This document shows positions 8,319 to 17,364 of a stretch of 56,420 bases of DNA, piece by piece; positions within the stretch are counted from its first letter, which is position 1; every line of letters begins with the position of its first letter. The position numbers and the translations under genes are program-made. Origin of the DNA: Alcaligenaceae bacterium (lineage in GTDB: Bacteria > Pseudomonadota > Gammaproteobacteria > Burkholderiales > Burkholderiaceae_B); contig CANCRX010000014.1 of the NCBI GenBank assembly GCA_947380655.1, positions 1 to 56,420 of the forward strand. Reading direction: 5' to 3'. The notes beneath the pieces were generated by a model that saw nothing but the letters and a program-made list of their open reading frames with translations, ran no database searches and had not been told where the DNA came from.

Positions 8319-8963
8319 ATGAATTTTGGCGTTGATAACGTACGGGCGGCCATTGTCGCGATCGATTTGCACCGCGGTCATCTGGATATGAGCGTGGCGA
8401 CTATGCCCGCCACTCAGGAAATCGCAGACCAAGTCGTTGCGGCGAACCGCAGCTTGTTTGACTGGGCACGCACCCAAGCAATTCCTGTGATTCATCTTGT
8501 GACGCAGTATCGCGATGCGGAAGAAATTCGGCTCAATGCGTTTTGGCGCACCCGCGCTGAAGACCCGAATAACCCGCGTAAAAACGTGTTGAAACATAAC
8601 ATCATCGGTATGCCTGGTGGTGAAATCATGCCAGGCCTGCTTGATACAACACGTGATTGGATTGTCGACACAAAAAAACGTTATAACTGTTTTGTCGCGA
8701 CCGATCTCGAGTTATTGCTTAAATCGCACGGTATCAATACCCTGATCATTACCGGCGTCAATACCAACAGCTGTATCCTTTCAACCGTCACCGCTGCCTG
8801 CTCGATGGATTACGCCGTGATTGTGCCGAGTGATTGCGTCAATACAATGGATCAGCCTGCCTTGCACGACGCCGCCTTGCTATGTATACGAACAGCCTTT
8901 GGATTTGTCATGACCTCGACTGAAGTCATGGATTTACCTGAATTACAGGGAGAAAGCCTTTAA
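8319..8963 (+). CDS. Isochorismatase-like cysteine hydrolase
   Basis: A 214-aa member of the isochorismatase/nicotinamidase fold, whose members hydrolyse amides and carbamoyl groups (N-carbamoylsarcosine amidase, biuret hydrolase, maleamate amidase, ureidoacrylate amidase). The triad is visible as Asp16 (AIDLHRGHLD), Lys119 or Lys120 (DTKKRYNCF) and Cys152 (NTNSCI). The text GVNTNSCILSTV with its cis-peptide region is typical of the amide-cleaving branch rather than of isochorismate enzymes. The gene lies 36 bases after the alpha/beta hydrolase. Which amide it cuts cannot be told from sequence. Confidence 0.87.
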   Translation: MNFGVDNVRAAIVAIDLHRGHLDMSVATMPATQEIADQVVAANRSLFDWARTQAIPVIHLVTQYRDAEEIRLNAFWRTRAEDPNNPRKNVLKHNIIGMPGGEIMPGLLDTTRDWIVDTKKRYNCFVATDLELLLKSHGINTLIITGVNTNSCILSTVTAACSMDYAVIVPSDCVNTMDQPALHDAALLCIRTAFGFVMTSTEVMDLPELQGESL

Positions 8964-9072
8964 TTCAGGCACGAATATTGCTTTGCATCTATGATCATTT
9001 TTAATCGCAATACTGTTCGATGCAACCATTCTCAAATGGTTCAGTCAAACTTGGTAACCAGGAGTCTTTAGC

Positions 9073-9951
9073 ATGTCCCAAACACCAGGCGAACGCGCCA
9101 CCTATTCCGCTATTGTTGACCGTCCTGCACTCAAACTACCCGACAACAACAAAATTATTGTCTGGACGATCGTTAACCTCGAGGTGTGGGATATCCACCG
9201 TCCGATGGCGCGTCAGGTTTTACCCGCTCCGACTGGCGTCGCGCTTCAGCCCGACGTACCAAACTGGGCTTGGCACGAATACGGGATGCGTGTCGGATTC
9301 TGGCGCTTTAAAAAACTCTACGACTCACTCGGCATCAAGCCAACTTTATCTATCAATGCTCGCGTAACAGTTGATTACCCACGTGTCGCGCAAGCCTGTC
9401 TGGATGCTGGTTGGGAGTTTATGGGCCATGCCTATGAACAAATGCCAATCCATAAGGTCGAAGACCAGAAAGGAATGATTGAAAAATCACTAGATACCCT
9501 CGAAAAATTTACTGGTAAACGCCCGGTTGGCTGGCTCGGACCCGGACTGACTCAGACGTTTGAAACCCCTGACTTATTGAAAGCTGCCGGTATTCAATAC
9601 ATCGGTGACTTTCCTTATGACGATGAACCGACCGAGATCCAGACAGCCAGCGGCCCTCTGGTGACCCTGCCCTATAGCGTCGAAAACAACGACATCCCGA
9701 TGATGATTGTGCAGCACCATGAGGCAGCCTATTGGACTCAAAAGTGTATCGATACGTTTGATCGCTATTATCTCGAAGCGCAAGAGCGCCCAAAAATTAT
9801 GGCAATCGCCTTGCATCCTTATATCAGCGGTCAGCCTTTCCGCATCAAATATCTGGAAAAAGTCTACGAACACATTAATAAGCACAGTGGTGTACTGCAC
9901 TGGAACGGTGAACAGATCCTGGACTGGTATAAAAAGCAACCTAAAGGCTAA
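9073..9951 (+). CDS. CE4 polysaccharide-deacetylase-fold hydrolase, PuuE-like
   Basis: A 292-aa protein with the CE4 NodB-like barrel seen in cofactor-independent allantoinase (PuuE) and related cyclic amide hydrolases. It lacks the TFDD metal motif of true polysaccharide deacetylases at the N-terminus (TIVNLEVWD instead). It does keep GHAYEQMPIH and PVGWLGPG, which are PuuE-like. No signal peptide is present, so it is cytoplasmic, which argues against cell-wall polysaccharide. AGGAG eight bases before the ATG supports the start. It sits between a cysteine hydrolase and an uptake system, so opening of a cyclic amide is a reasonable inference. Confidence 0.82.
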   Translation: MSQTPGERATYSAIVDRPALKLPDNNKIIVWTIVNLEVWDIHRPMARQVLPAPTGVALQPDVPNWAWHEYGMRVGFWRFKKLYDSLGIKPTLSINARVTVDYPRVAQACLDAGWEFMGHAYEQMPIHKVEDQKGMIEKSLDTLEKFTGKRPVGWLGPGLTQTFETPDLLKAAGIQYIGDFPYDDEPTEIQTASGPLVTLPYSVENNDIPMMIVQHHEAAYWTQKCIDTFDRYYLEAQERPKIMAIALHPYISGQPFRIKYLEKVYEHINKHSGVLHWNGEQILDWYKKQPKG

Positions 9952-9957
9952 TCGTCC

Positions 9958-10812
9958 ATGTCATTCACGGTATTTCAAATATTCAACGGACTGACGTTCG
10001 CTGCCTTACTATTTTTGGTAGCGAGCGGCTTTACGTTGATTTTTGGGTTGATGCGTATTGTCAACCTCGCGCATGGCGCAATGTATTTGATGGGGGGCTA
10101 CGTCGCCTATGCCGTCGCAACACAGTCTGGTAGCTTCGTACTCGGAGTGATAGCCGGCGCGGTTGCCACAGCACTCATGGGGTTGGTCGAACAATCCCTG
10201 CTTCGTTTTGCCAAAGGCGTTGAACTGCGTCAGGTGCTCATGACACTCGGTTTGGCGTTGATCATTGATGACGCAGCGCTGGTGATCTTTGGCGGTGATA
10301 CATTCAGTATGCCAACGCCTGAGATACTCAAAGGTCCGCTCGAATTTTTCGGCATGACCTATCCACGCTACCGTCTTTTTGTCCTGCTCGTTGGTATCAT
10401 TATTTTCATTCTGCTTTGGCTACTGATGAACCGCACCAAACTTGGTGCGCTCATTCGCGCGGGTGTGGACGATGCAGAAACTGTCGAAGCAATGGGCGTC
10501 AATATACGTAAGGTATTTATCATCACTTTCATGCTGGGTATGGCGCTTGCTGGTATTGCGGGGGCCTTAGGCGGGGCATTCCTTTCTCTCTATCCCAGTG
10601 CAGACTCTGAAATTCTTGTCTACAGCCTGGCGGTAGTGATTATTGGTGGCCGAGGCAGTCTAGTGGGTGCAGCAGTTGGCAGTCTGGCCGTGGCGATGCT
10701 CTCTACATTCGGACAAGTCTGGTTTCCTGAATTGTCGTATTTCGTTATTTTCGGGCCCATGGCATTGTTGCTGGCCTTCAGACCAACCGGCCTGTTTGGT
10801 CGCCCGAATTAA
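9958..10812 (+). CDS. livH: Branched-chain amino acid-type ABC transporter permease (LivH)
   Basis: A 284-aa inner-membrane permease of the LivH family. It has about eight hydrophobic segments and the family text GLMRIVNLAHGAMYLMGG at about residues 30-47 and GRGSLVGAAVGSL near the C-terminus. It pairs with LivM to form the channel of a periplasmic-binding-protein ABC importer. The gene starts 6 bases after the CE4 gene, so it belongs to the same transcript. Given the neighbours, the cargo is probably the catabolic substrate rather than leucine. Confidence 0.9.
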   Translation: MSFTVFQIFNGLTFAALLFLVASGFTLIFGLMRIVNLAHGAMYLMGGYVAYAVATQSGSFVLGVIAGAVATALMGLVEQSLLRFAKGVELRQVLMTLGLALIIDDAALVIFGGDTFSMPTPEILKGPLEFFGMTYPRYRLFVLLVGIIIFILLWLLMNRTKLGALIRAGVDDAETVEAMGVNIRKVFIITFMLGMALAGIAGALGGAFLSLYPSADSEILVYSLAVVIIGGRGSLVGAAVGSLAVAMLSTFGQVWFPELSYFVIFGPMALLLAFRPTGLFGRPN

Positions 10813-10826
10813 TACAAGGCACATAT

Positions 10827-11756
10827 ATGATTTTTGCCTCTAAAACGACCTGGACTGTGATTGTCATCGCAGCCCTGTGCGCATTACCTGCAACCTTGAG
10901 TGGCTATCAAACCAGCCTCGCAACGCTGATTTTGATTTATGCGCTGCTCGCCATGTCGATTGACATCATGGCAGGCTATGCCGGTCGTACGCCTTTGTGT
11001 CATGGTGCAATTTTTGGAGTGGCGACCTATGTTGTGATGTATTACGTCACGACTGCTGGCGGTAATCCCTGGCTCGGTATGTTGTATGGAATAGGCATGG
11101 CTGGCGCGGTATCGCTGATTTTTGCTCTACTCGCGGTCAGAACCTCTGGGGTGTATTTCCTCCTCCTTACACTTGCCCTTGGCATGGTGATCTGGGGAGT
11201 ATGCCAGCGCTGGACGTCGGTCACTGGTGGTGAAAATGGTCTGCGTGGCACGGTACGTCCTGACTGGTTGCTTGATCCGGTCCGGTTTTACTTTTTTGTG
11301 CTCACGATCGGTCTGGTTGCCACGTTCATTATGTGGCGCTTTGTCAGTTCGCCTTTCGGCTTGTCATTAAAAGGCATTCGGGAGAGTGAGTCACGCATGA
11401 AAAGTCTTGGCTATCACAGCACGCGTCACTTAGTGATTGGTTTTGTTTTTTCAGGGATCATGGCCGGTGTGGCTGGGGTTCTCTATGCCTTATTCAATAG
11501 TTTTGTCAGCCCCTCCTCGGTTGCTCTGGCGCAATCCGTCAAAGGTTTGCTGATGGCTATTATCGGTGGCGTCGGTACCTTGTTTGGTGGCATCGTAGGG
11601 GCTGCCGCAATCATTATTCTTGAAAACGTCGTCAGCTCATTCACAGAACGCTGGTCGATGGTGTTAGGCCTGTTGTTTGTTTTCACTATGATTTTTGCCC
11701 CCGAGGGCATCGTCGGAAAATTTCGCACAATCAAATGGTTCAAAAAGTCTGTTTAA
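10827..11756 (+). CDS. livM: Branched-chain amino acid-type ABC transporter permease (LivM)
   Basis: The second channel subunit, 309 aa, with about nine to ten membrane segments. It has the LivM text AGYAGRTPLCHGAIFGV near residues 50-66, GENGLRG in the central loop and KGIRESESRMKSLGY in the cytoplasmic loop that contacts the ATPase. It lies 14 bases after livH. It lacks the fused ATPase domain seen in the second LIV system of this window (45289-47025), so the two systems are separate acquisitions or old paralogues. Confidence 0.9.
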   Translation: MIFASKTTWTVIVIAALCALPATLSGYQTSLATLILIYALLAMSIDIMAGYAGRTPLCHGAIFGVATYVVMYYVTTAGGNPWLGMLYGIGMAGAVSLIFALLAVRTSGVYFLLLTLALGMVIWGVCQRWTSVTGGENGLRGTVRPDWLLDPVRFYFFVLTIGLVATFIMWRFVSSPFGLSLKGIRESESRMKSLGYHSTRHLVIGFVFSGIMAGVAGVLYALFNSFVSPSSVALAQSVKGLLMAIIGGVGTLFGGIVGAAAIIILENVVSSFTERWSMVLGLLFVFTMIFAPEGIVGKFRTIKWFKKSV

Positions 11757-11810
11757 GTTAGTTAAGAAGTTTCTTATACCTATCTATATTCGCAAAACTC
11801 TCAGGAGAGC

Positions 11811-13073
11811 ATGATGGATCGTCGTACCTTTCTCGCATCAAGTGCGGCCCTCACAGGTCTGGCTGTGCACGGCTCGTTCAATCAAGTGCTTGCCCAAGGC
11901 ACTGGCCCCATCAAAATTGGTCTACTCACTCCACTCACAGGTGTAGTTGCCTCGGGTGGTAAAGAAATTGTCGAAGGTTTCAATTTGTATTGGAATCAAG
12001 TCGGTAAAAAAGCAGGCGGTCGCGCCATTGAAGTTTTCGTTGAAGACGATGGATCCAACCCTGATATCGCTTTGCAAAAAGCACGTAAATTAACCGAGCA
12101 GACAAAGGTCGATTTTCTGGTTGGCGACCTGCTGGCGAATACTGGACTGGCCGTTGCCGAATACGCTAAAACAGCAGGTATCCCCTACTTTATTCCTGTT
12201 ATCGCCGCCGATGATCTGACGCAGCGCAAGCGTATCCCTAACGTTATCCGCGTGGCAGGCTATACCGCTAGCCAGATGCCTCGTCCCTTAGCCGACTATG
12301 CCTATAAAAAATTAGGCTACAGAAAAATCATCACGATTTCCCAGGACTACACTTTCGGTCATGAGCAGTGTGGTGGTTTCGCCCAGATGTTCACAGAACT
12401 CGGTGGTCAGATCATCGCGCAACACTGGAACCCCTTAAATACCCAGGATTTCAGCCCTTACCTCGCTCAAATCCAGTCCGCAAAACCAGACGCTGTGTTT
12501 GCCATGGAAACCGGTGCAGATGCGACACGCTTCATTACACAGTGGTCAAATTTTGGTCTGAAAGGCAAGATCCCACTGCTTGGCGCTCAGAACTTTACGG
12601 ATCAATCGGTGATTCGTACGATGGGCGCCGAAGGCGAAGGTATCATCAGCTCGGCGCACTTTGCAGAAGGCAACGATGCCCCCGCGACGAAAAAATTCGT
12701 CGAAGAATATCAGGCTGCTTATAAATACCTGCCTTCTATCTACGGTTTCGCGCACTACTCAGCAGCGCTATGGATTGCCGAAGCGATCAATGCGGTCAAC
12801 GGCAATGTCGAAGATCGCCCCGCATTCCTTGAGGCGATCCGCAAAGTCGCGCTGACCAACTCGCCACTTGGTCGCCCCGTCAAACTGGATCCATACGGCA
12901 ATCCGATTTATGACGTTTATATCCGCAATACGGTCAAACGTCCTGACGGCAAGCTCTGGAACGTGCCGATCGAAACATATCCCGAAGTCACACAATTCTG
13001 GAAATACGATCCTGAGACCTACATGAAGCAGCCGTCTTACTCACGTACGTTCCAGGGCATCAAAGGTTCCTAA
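11811..13073 (+). CDS. livK: ABC transporter substrate-binding protein (LivK type) with a Tat-like signal
   Basis: A 420-aa type I periplasmic binding protein (Peripla_BP_6). The N-terminus MMDRRTFLASSAALTG has a twin arginine followed by Phe-Leu and a weakly hydrophobic core, so Tat export is plausible. Cleavage would be after VLAQ near residue 29. The mature part begins PIKIGLLTPLTG, the family hallmark. AGGAG lies just before paired ATG codons (11811 and 11814); the second has the better spacing. It probably captures the substrate of the surrounding catabolic genes. A strong mRNA hairpin follows the gene. Confidence 0.9.
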   Translation: MMDRRTFLASSAALTGLAVHGSFNQVLAQGTGPIKIGLLTPLTGVVASGGKEIVEGFNLYWNQVGKKAGGRAIEVFVEDDGSNPDIALQKARKLTEQTKVDFLVGDLLANTGLAVAEYAKTAGIPYFIPVIAADDLTQRKRIPNVIRVAGYTASQMPRPLADYAYKKLGYRKIITISQDYTFGHEQCGGFAQMFTELGGQIIAQHWNPLNTQDFSPYLAQIQSAKPDAVFAMETGADATRFITQWSNFGLKGKIPLLGAQNFTDQSVIRTMGAEGEGIISSAHFAEGNDAPATKKFVEEYQAAYKYLPSIYGFAHYSAALWIAEAINAVNGNVEDRPAFLEAIRKVALTNSPLGRPVKLDPYGNPIYDVYIRNTVKRPDGKLWNVPIETYPEVTQFWKYDPETYMKQPSYSRTFQGIKGS

Positions 13074-13119
13074 ATATTTCTCACTTATATTTTTATCAAC
13101 GTACTCAATATAGGCTACA

Positions 13120-13147
13120 AGTTTATGGCGATTCATCGCCATAAACT
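13120..13147 (+). other. Perfect 12-bp mRNA hairpin between livK and livG
   Basis: AGTTTATGGCGA (13120-13131) pairs without mismatch with TCGCCATAAACT (13136-13147) around TTCA. No T-run follows, so it is not a standard terminator. It lies between the binding-protein gene and the ATPase gene, 10 bases before the livG ATG. That position suits a 3'-end stabiliser that raises binding-protein mRNA over the rest, or a structure that lowers livG translation. Confidence 0.6.
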
Positions 13148-13157
13148 GGTCTGATAG

Positions 13158-13913
13158 ATGAACCAACCACTTCTTCAACTCAAGAGCGTAGGCATTCATT
13201 TTGGTGCGCTCAAAGCGGTCGATCAGGCTACGCTGCATCTTGCCGCGGGCGAACGCGTCGCCATACTGGGCCCAAACGGTGCAGGTAAAACGACCCTGTT
13301 CAATGCCATTACCGGAATGACACCCGCAACCTGCGGACAAGTCATCCTCGATGGTCGTGACATTACAAAATCATCTCCAGAGTCTCGCGCACAGCTTGGT
13401 ATCGCCAGAACTTTTCAAATTACGAATCTGTTTTTTGGACTCTCGGTTGAGGACAACTTATTGCTTGCGACGAGAGGATTGGGCAAGACTAAATTTTCAA
13501 TGTGGCGAACCGATCGCGCTCAAGGCAGTGAGTGTGAAATCGTAGATTCCGCTTTAGAGAAATGTCAGCTACAAGAAAAACGCAAACTACTCGTTAAAGA
13601 AATTTCTTACGGTGAGCAGCGACAGCTAGAGTTGGCCATGTCGCTCACCAGCTCGCCCAGAGTCTTGCTGCTCGATGAGCCTGCCGCAGGTCTGTCGCCT
13701 GCAGAGCGAGTGATTATGGCGGATGTCATACGTGGTTTACCCAAAACACTCGCCTTGATTCTCATTGAACACGATATCGATCTGGCGCTTGGCCTTGTTG
13801 ATCGCGTGATCTGCATGTATCAGGGAACTGTTTTGGTTGAAGGCAAACCTGATGAAATTCGTAACAATCCCCAGGTGCAGGAAATTTATCTAGGAAAACC
13901 TCGTCATGCTTAA
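13158..13913 (+). CDS. livG: ABC transporter ATP-binding protein (LivG)
   Basis: A 251-aa ATPase of the LIV importer. Visible are Walker A (GPNGAGKTT, about residues 38-46), the ABC signature (SYGEQRQLELAMSL), Walker B (VLLLDEPAAG) and the switch His (LIEHDIDLAL). The LivG-type C-terminus with EIYLGKP is present. It overlaps livF by 8 bases. No strong Shine-Dalgarno is visible before its ATG, and a 12-bp hairpin sits just upstream, so its translation may be low compared with livK. Confidence 0.92.
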   Translation: MNQPLLQLKSVGIHFGALKAVDQATLHLAAGERVAILGPNGAGKTTLFNAITGMTPATCGQVILDGRDITKSSPESRAQLGIARTFQITNLFFGLSVEDNLLLATRGLGKTKFSMWRTDRAQGSECEIVDSALEKCQLQEKRKLLVKEISYGEQRQLELAMSLTSSPRVLLLDEPAAGLSPAERVIMADVIRGLPKTLALILIEHDIDLALGLVDRVICMYQGTVLVEGKPDEIRNNPQVQEIYLGKPRHA

Positions 13914-14607
13914 GGTTACAGATATCTGCTCCTCCTATGGCGAGGCTAAAGTTCTTGATCGCGTGTCCATGCAAGTGGCCGAGGGAGAAATCGTCGCGCT
14001 GCTGGGTAGAAACGGCATGGGAAAAACATCACTGGTACGTTCAATCATGGGCTTGGGCTCGCCACGTGTGACCGCGGGTAGCGTCAAACTAAATGATCAG
14101 GAACTTGTCGGGCTACGCTCCTTCGAAATTGCGAATAAGGGAATTGGTTATGTTCCTCAAGGACGTCGTTTATTCCAATCGTTAACCGTACTGGAGCATT
14201 TACAAATGCTTGCGCGCAAAGATCCTGAGGCATGGACAGTACGCCGCGTATTTGACGCATTTCCAAGACTTGAAGAGCGTAAGTACCATCGCGGCAATCA
14301 GCTTTCAGGTGGCGAAAGACAGATGCTGGCGATTGGGCGAGCATTGATGACTGGACCGCGCATTGTGCTGATGGATGAACCTACAGAAGGTCTTGCACCC
14401 GTTGCAGTGGAAAACGTTGAAAGTATTCTTGGCACACTGCGTCGCGAAGGGCTGGGAATATTGCTGGTTGAACAAAATTTATATAGTGCCATGGCAGTTG
14501 CCGATCGCGTCTATATCCTGGAGACTGGGCGCGTGGTTTGGGAAGGTCTGCCCGCAACCTTGATGGCAGACCAGAATGTACTGCATCAATACTTGGGTAT
14601 TCATTAA
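13906..14607 (+). CDS. livF: ABC transporter ATP-binding protein (LivF)
   Basis: The 233-aa partner ATPase of LivG. It has Walker A (GRNGMGKTS), signature LSGGERQMLAIGRAL, Walker B (IVLMDEPTEGL) and the switch His replaced by Gln (LVEQNL), as usual in LivF. It overlaps the livG end by 8 bases, giving translational coupling and equal amounts of both ATPases. It completes the H-M-K-G-F set, so this importer could work without other genes. Confidence 0.92.
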   Translation: MLKVTDICSSYGEAKVLDRVSMQVAEGEIVALLGRNGMGKTSLVRSIMGLGSPRVTAGSVKLNDQELVGLRSFEIANKGIGYVPQGRRLFQSLTVLEHLQMLARKDPEAWTVRRVFDAFPRLEERKYHRGNQLSGGERQMLAIGRALMTGPRIVLMDEPTEGLAPVAVENVESILGTLRREGLGILLVEQNLYSAMAVADRVYILETGRVVWEGLPATLMADQNVLHQYLGIH

Positions 14608-14665
14608 AGCGGTATTCATTCAAGTACTCACGATTTAACGCATACACACAAACAGGGCATTCGGC

Positions 14666-16075
14666 ATGAGCGACTTCGAAAAAATGGATCTGGTCGGTGC
14701 AGCCACTGCGATCGCGAACAAATCGATTAGCGCCAGCGAACTCACTGCATGGTCACTGGCCAGAATGGAGTCGCTTGGCAAACAATGCAACGCAGTATTT
14801 CGAATTGACAATGAGCTTGCCACGCAGCGGGCCCGCACACTGGATACGATCCAGGCTTCGAAAGGCGTGACAGGTCCACTGCATGGTGTACCCCTTGCTC
14901 ACAAGGATCTGATCGAAGTCGCTGGTCTTGAAAATCACGCAGGCTCAAAAATCCTGCGCGGTCATATCGCCGATAAAAATGCCTGGGTCATTGATACGCT
15001 CAATGCTGCGGGCCAAGTCAATGTCGGTTCATTGCACATGTGTGAATTTGCAATGAGCCCAACGGGTTTTAATGGTCACTATGGTCATGGCCTAAATCCC
15101 TGGAATCCTGAATATACCTGTGGTGGTTCCTCAAGCGGTTCCGGCATCGCCGTTGCAGCACGGATAGTATTTGGATCGTTAGGCAGTGACACAGGAGGCT
15201 CTATTCGGCACCCTTCAGCAATGTGTGGGGTAACGGGTATCAAGCCTACAGCCCGACGTGTCAGCATCGAAGGCGTTTTTCCGTTATCCAAGACACTAGA
15301 CTGCGTCGGCCCCATCGCACAAACAGCGCGTGATTGTGCAAGGCTACTGACGCATATCAGTCGACCAAACCCTAACGACTCTTGGTGTACGACTAAACCA
15401 GCCCACGATTATGAAGCAGCTCTGTCCGGTGACCTGAACGGACTGAAAATCGGTGTGCCTCAAACCTATTATCGGGAAAATCTCGATCCTGAAGTCGCAC
15501 AAGCGCTTGAGATGAGTCTCGAAGTACTGAAGCAACGCGGTGCAGAGCTTGTCGATGTTTCTGTTCCAGACATTTCACGCCTGAACACCATGGCAGGGAT
15601 TGTGATGACCTCTCAAGCAGCAGCCCTGCACCGGGAGTGGATACAAACACGTCCTGAAGATTACGCCGAACAGGTACGCGCACGCATCGAACCTGGGTTC
15701 ACACATTCAGCCGTCAGTTATGTCGATGCAATGCGCTTTCAGCAAGCACTGACGGACGAATATCTGAATACCTGCTTGAAAGATTGTGATGCGATTCACA
15801 TTCCGGTTCTGACCGTACAGACACCGACGATTGCGTCGACTACAACGGGTGATACGCAAAACATTCTGAAATCTATTGCGCATCTGACCTACGCTAACCG
15901 AGCGATTAATTACCTCGGCTTACCTGCCATCAGTGTGCCAGCAGGTTTCTCTTCTAGCGGCATGCCTCTGGCATTCCAGCTGGTTGGGCGGCCGTTTGAT
16001 GAGACCACACTCCTAAAGATCGCTGATGCCTACCAGCAAGACACGCACTGGCATCAACAGCGTCCCAGCATTTAA
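14666..16075 (+). CDS. Amidase-signature family hydrolase
   Basis: A 469-aa enzyme of the amidase signature family, which uses a Ser-cisSer-Lys triad. Visible are Lys80 (HGVPLAHKDL), the GGSSSGSG loop at 153-160 with the cis-Ser, and the nucleophile Ser179 in GSDTGGSIR. The length suits stand-alone amidases. Being in a catabolic operon with a transporter and no gatB or gatC, it is not the tRNA amidotransferase subunit GatA. It should release ammonia or an amine from a small amide; the exact substrate is unknown. There is a 58-base gap after livF. Confidence 0.87.
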   Translation: MSDFEKMDLVGAATAIANKSISASELTAWSLARMESLGKQCNAVFRIDNELATQRARTLDTIQASKGVTGPLHGVPLAHKDLIEVAGLENHAGSKILRGHIADKNAWVIDTLNAAGQVNVGSLHMCEFAMSPTGFNGHYGHGLNPWNPEYTCGGSSSGSGIAVAARIVFGSLGSDTGGSIRHPSAMCGVTGIKPTARRVSIEGVFPLSKTLDCVGPIAQTARDCARLLTHISRPNPNDSWCTTKPAHDYEAALSGDLNGLKIGVPQTYYRENLDPEVAQALEMSLEVLKQRGAELVDVSVPDISRLNTMAGIVMTSQAAALHREWIQTRPEDYAEQVRARIEPGFTHSAVSYVDAMRFQQALTDEYLNTCLKDCDAIHIPVLTVQTPTIASTTTGDTQNILKSIAHLTYANRAINYLGLPAISVPAGFSSSGMPLAFQLVGRPFDETTLLKIADAYQQDTHWHQQRPSI

Positions 16076-16117
16076 CGTTTAACGTTTAACTTTTCACTTA
16101 AGTCGGAAATCTTACTT

Positions 16118-17332
16118 ATGTTTTTTACCTGTACAGCAAGCAATCATGAATTCTGCAGTCACGCCAGTCAAGCTCATCCCGCGCAAAGTCTGCGAGATGC
16201 GGGTGAAATCGCTGCGCTTTCTGTTCCGAGTAAAGCCACAAAAACCGCAAAAGCACTGAAAGCTAAATCTGCAGCAAAAACAGCCACGAATACCGCACCA
16301 AAAGCGATTAAAAATCCTGCAGGCAAACGTTTTAACGTTGATATGCATTGCCATTATCAAAATAATGAAGTGGCAGCGATGGCCGCCCCACTGAATCCAT
16401 TTCAAAAAGAGCCCTCGATCATCTATGCCAATCAGTTGACACGCGAGGTCAACATGAAGCAGATGAAAGATCGCGCCAATAAATTGTCAGATATCGCGAC
16501 CCGCCTCAAAGACATGGATCGCATGGGTATCGATATGCAGATTGTGTCGCCCTCTCCATCCCAGTACTACTATTACGCCGATGCTGACTTTGGGCTTGAA
16601 CTTTCACGTGTAAGCAATGATCGTATTGCTGAAATCGTCGCCTCAACACCGGACCGTTTCGCTGGAATGTGTACCGTGCCCTTGCAGAATCCAAAAATGG
16701 CGGTCAAAGAACTCGAGCGCTGCGTTAAAAAACTGGGTATGCGTGGAGTTGAGATTTGCACCAACGTGAACGGCATTGATCTGGCAGACAAACGTTTAGG
16801 TCTGGATAAATTTTTCGCTAAGGCCGAAGAGCTTGGCGTGGTTGTTTTCATGCATCCAATGGGCTTTACCCATGCAGATCGCATGACGGACCATTATTTC
16901 AACAACATCATCGGAAACCCGCTTGAATCAACCTTAGCGGTGAGCCATCTGATTTTTGGTGGCGTACTCGATCGCTTTCCAAAACTTAAATTTGTTGTTG
17001 CCCATGGCGGTGGCTATCTCGCGCACTACCGCGCACGGATGGATCACGGCTGGAAAGCCCGTCCAGACTCCAGTACCGTTATTAAAAAGAAACCCTCGTC
17101 TTATCTTAAAAAGTTCTATTTCGATACGATTACTTTTGATACCGGCATGCTTGAATCACTGATCGATCTGTACGGTGCGAAACATGTCGTCATGGGCAGT
17201 GACTACCCCTACGACATGGCTGATGACACGCCAGTACAGTCTGTACAAAACGTTGCTGGACTCGACGCAGCGGAGCGTCAGTTAATACTGGGTGGCAACG
17301 CTGCTCGTTTGTTCAATCTTCGCAAACGTTGA
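16118..17332 (+). CDS. Amidohydrolase-2 (ACMSD-like) family protein with an unusual N-terminus
   Basis: From about residue 70 the 404-aa protein is a typical metal-dependent amidohydrolase-2/ACMSD-type barrel. Zinc ligands His77 and His79 (DMHCHY), a central His in MHPMGF, VVAHGGGY and the late Asp in MGSDYPYD are visible. Members decarboxylate or hydrolyse aromatic acids. The first 70 residues are Ala/Lys-rich (KAKSAAKTATNTAPKAIK) and unlike the family, and no good ribosome site precedes 16118. An ATG at 16146 in another frame opens MNSAVTPVKL but stops at 16259, so a frameshift or late start is possible. The decarboxylase role is inferred. Confidence 0.82.
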   Translation: MFFTCTASNHEFCSHASQAHPAQSLRDAGEIAALSVPSKATKTAKALKAKSAAKTATNTAPKAIKNPAGKRFNVDMHCHYQNNEVAAMAAPLNPFQKEPSIIYANQLTREVNMKQMKDRANKLSDIATRLKDMDRMGIDMQIVSPSPSQYYYYADADFGLELSRVSNDRIAEIVASTPDRFAGMCTVPLQNPKMAVKELERCVKKLGMRGVEICTNVNGIDLADKRLGLDKFFAKAEELGVVVFMHPMGFTHADRMTDHYFNNIIGNPLESTLAVSHLIFGGVLDRFPKLKFVVAHGGGYLAHYRARMDHGWKARPDSSTVIKKKPSSYLKKFYFDTITFDTGMLESLIDLYGAKHVVMGSDYPYDMADDTPVQSVQNVAGLDAAERQLILGGNAARLFNLRKR

Positions 17333-17364
17333 TTGACCGTCCCAACTTTTCTCAAGGTCTTCGC

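Noticed and set aside
9073..9951. True polysaccharide or peptidoglycan deacetylase
   Set aside because: There is no signal peptide and no TFDD metal motif. The sequence is closer to PuuE-like cyclic amide hydrolases.
14666..16075. GatA subunit of the tRNA amidotransferase
   Set aside because: The amidase signature is shared, but no gatB or gatC is present and the gene is embedded in a catabolic operon with its own importer.
16071..16090. Tandem TTTAACG units after the amidase gene
   Set aside because: Only about three 7-base units are present and one overlaps the stop codon. Too short to call a functional repeat.
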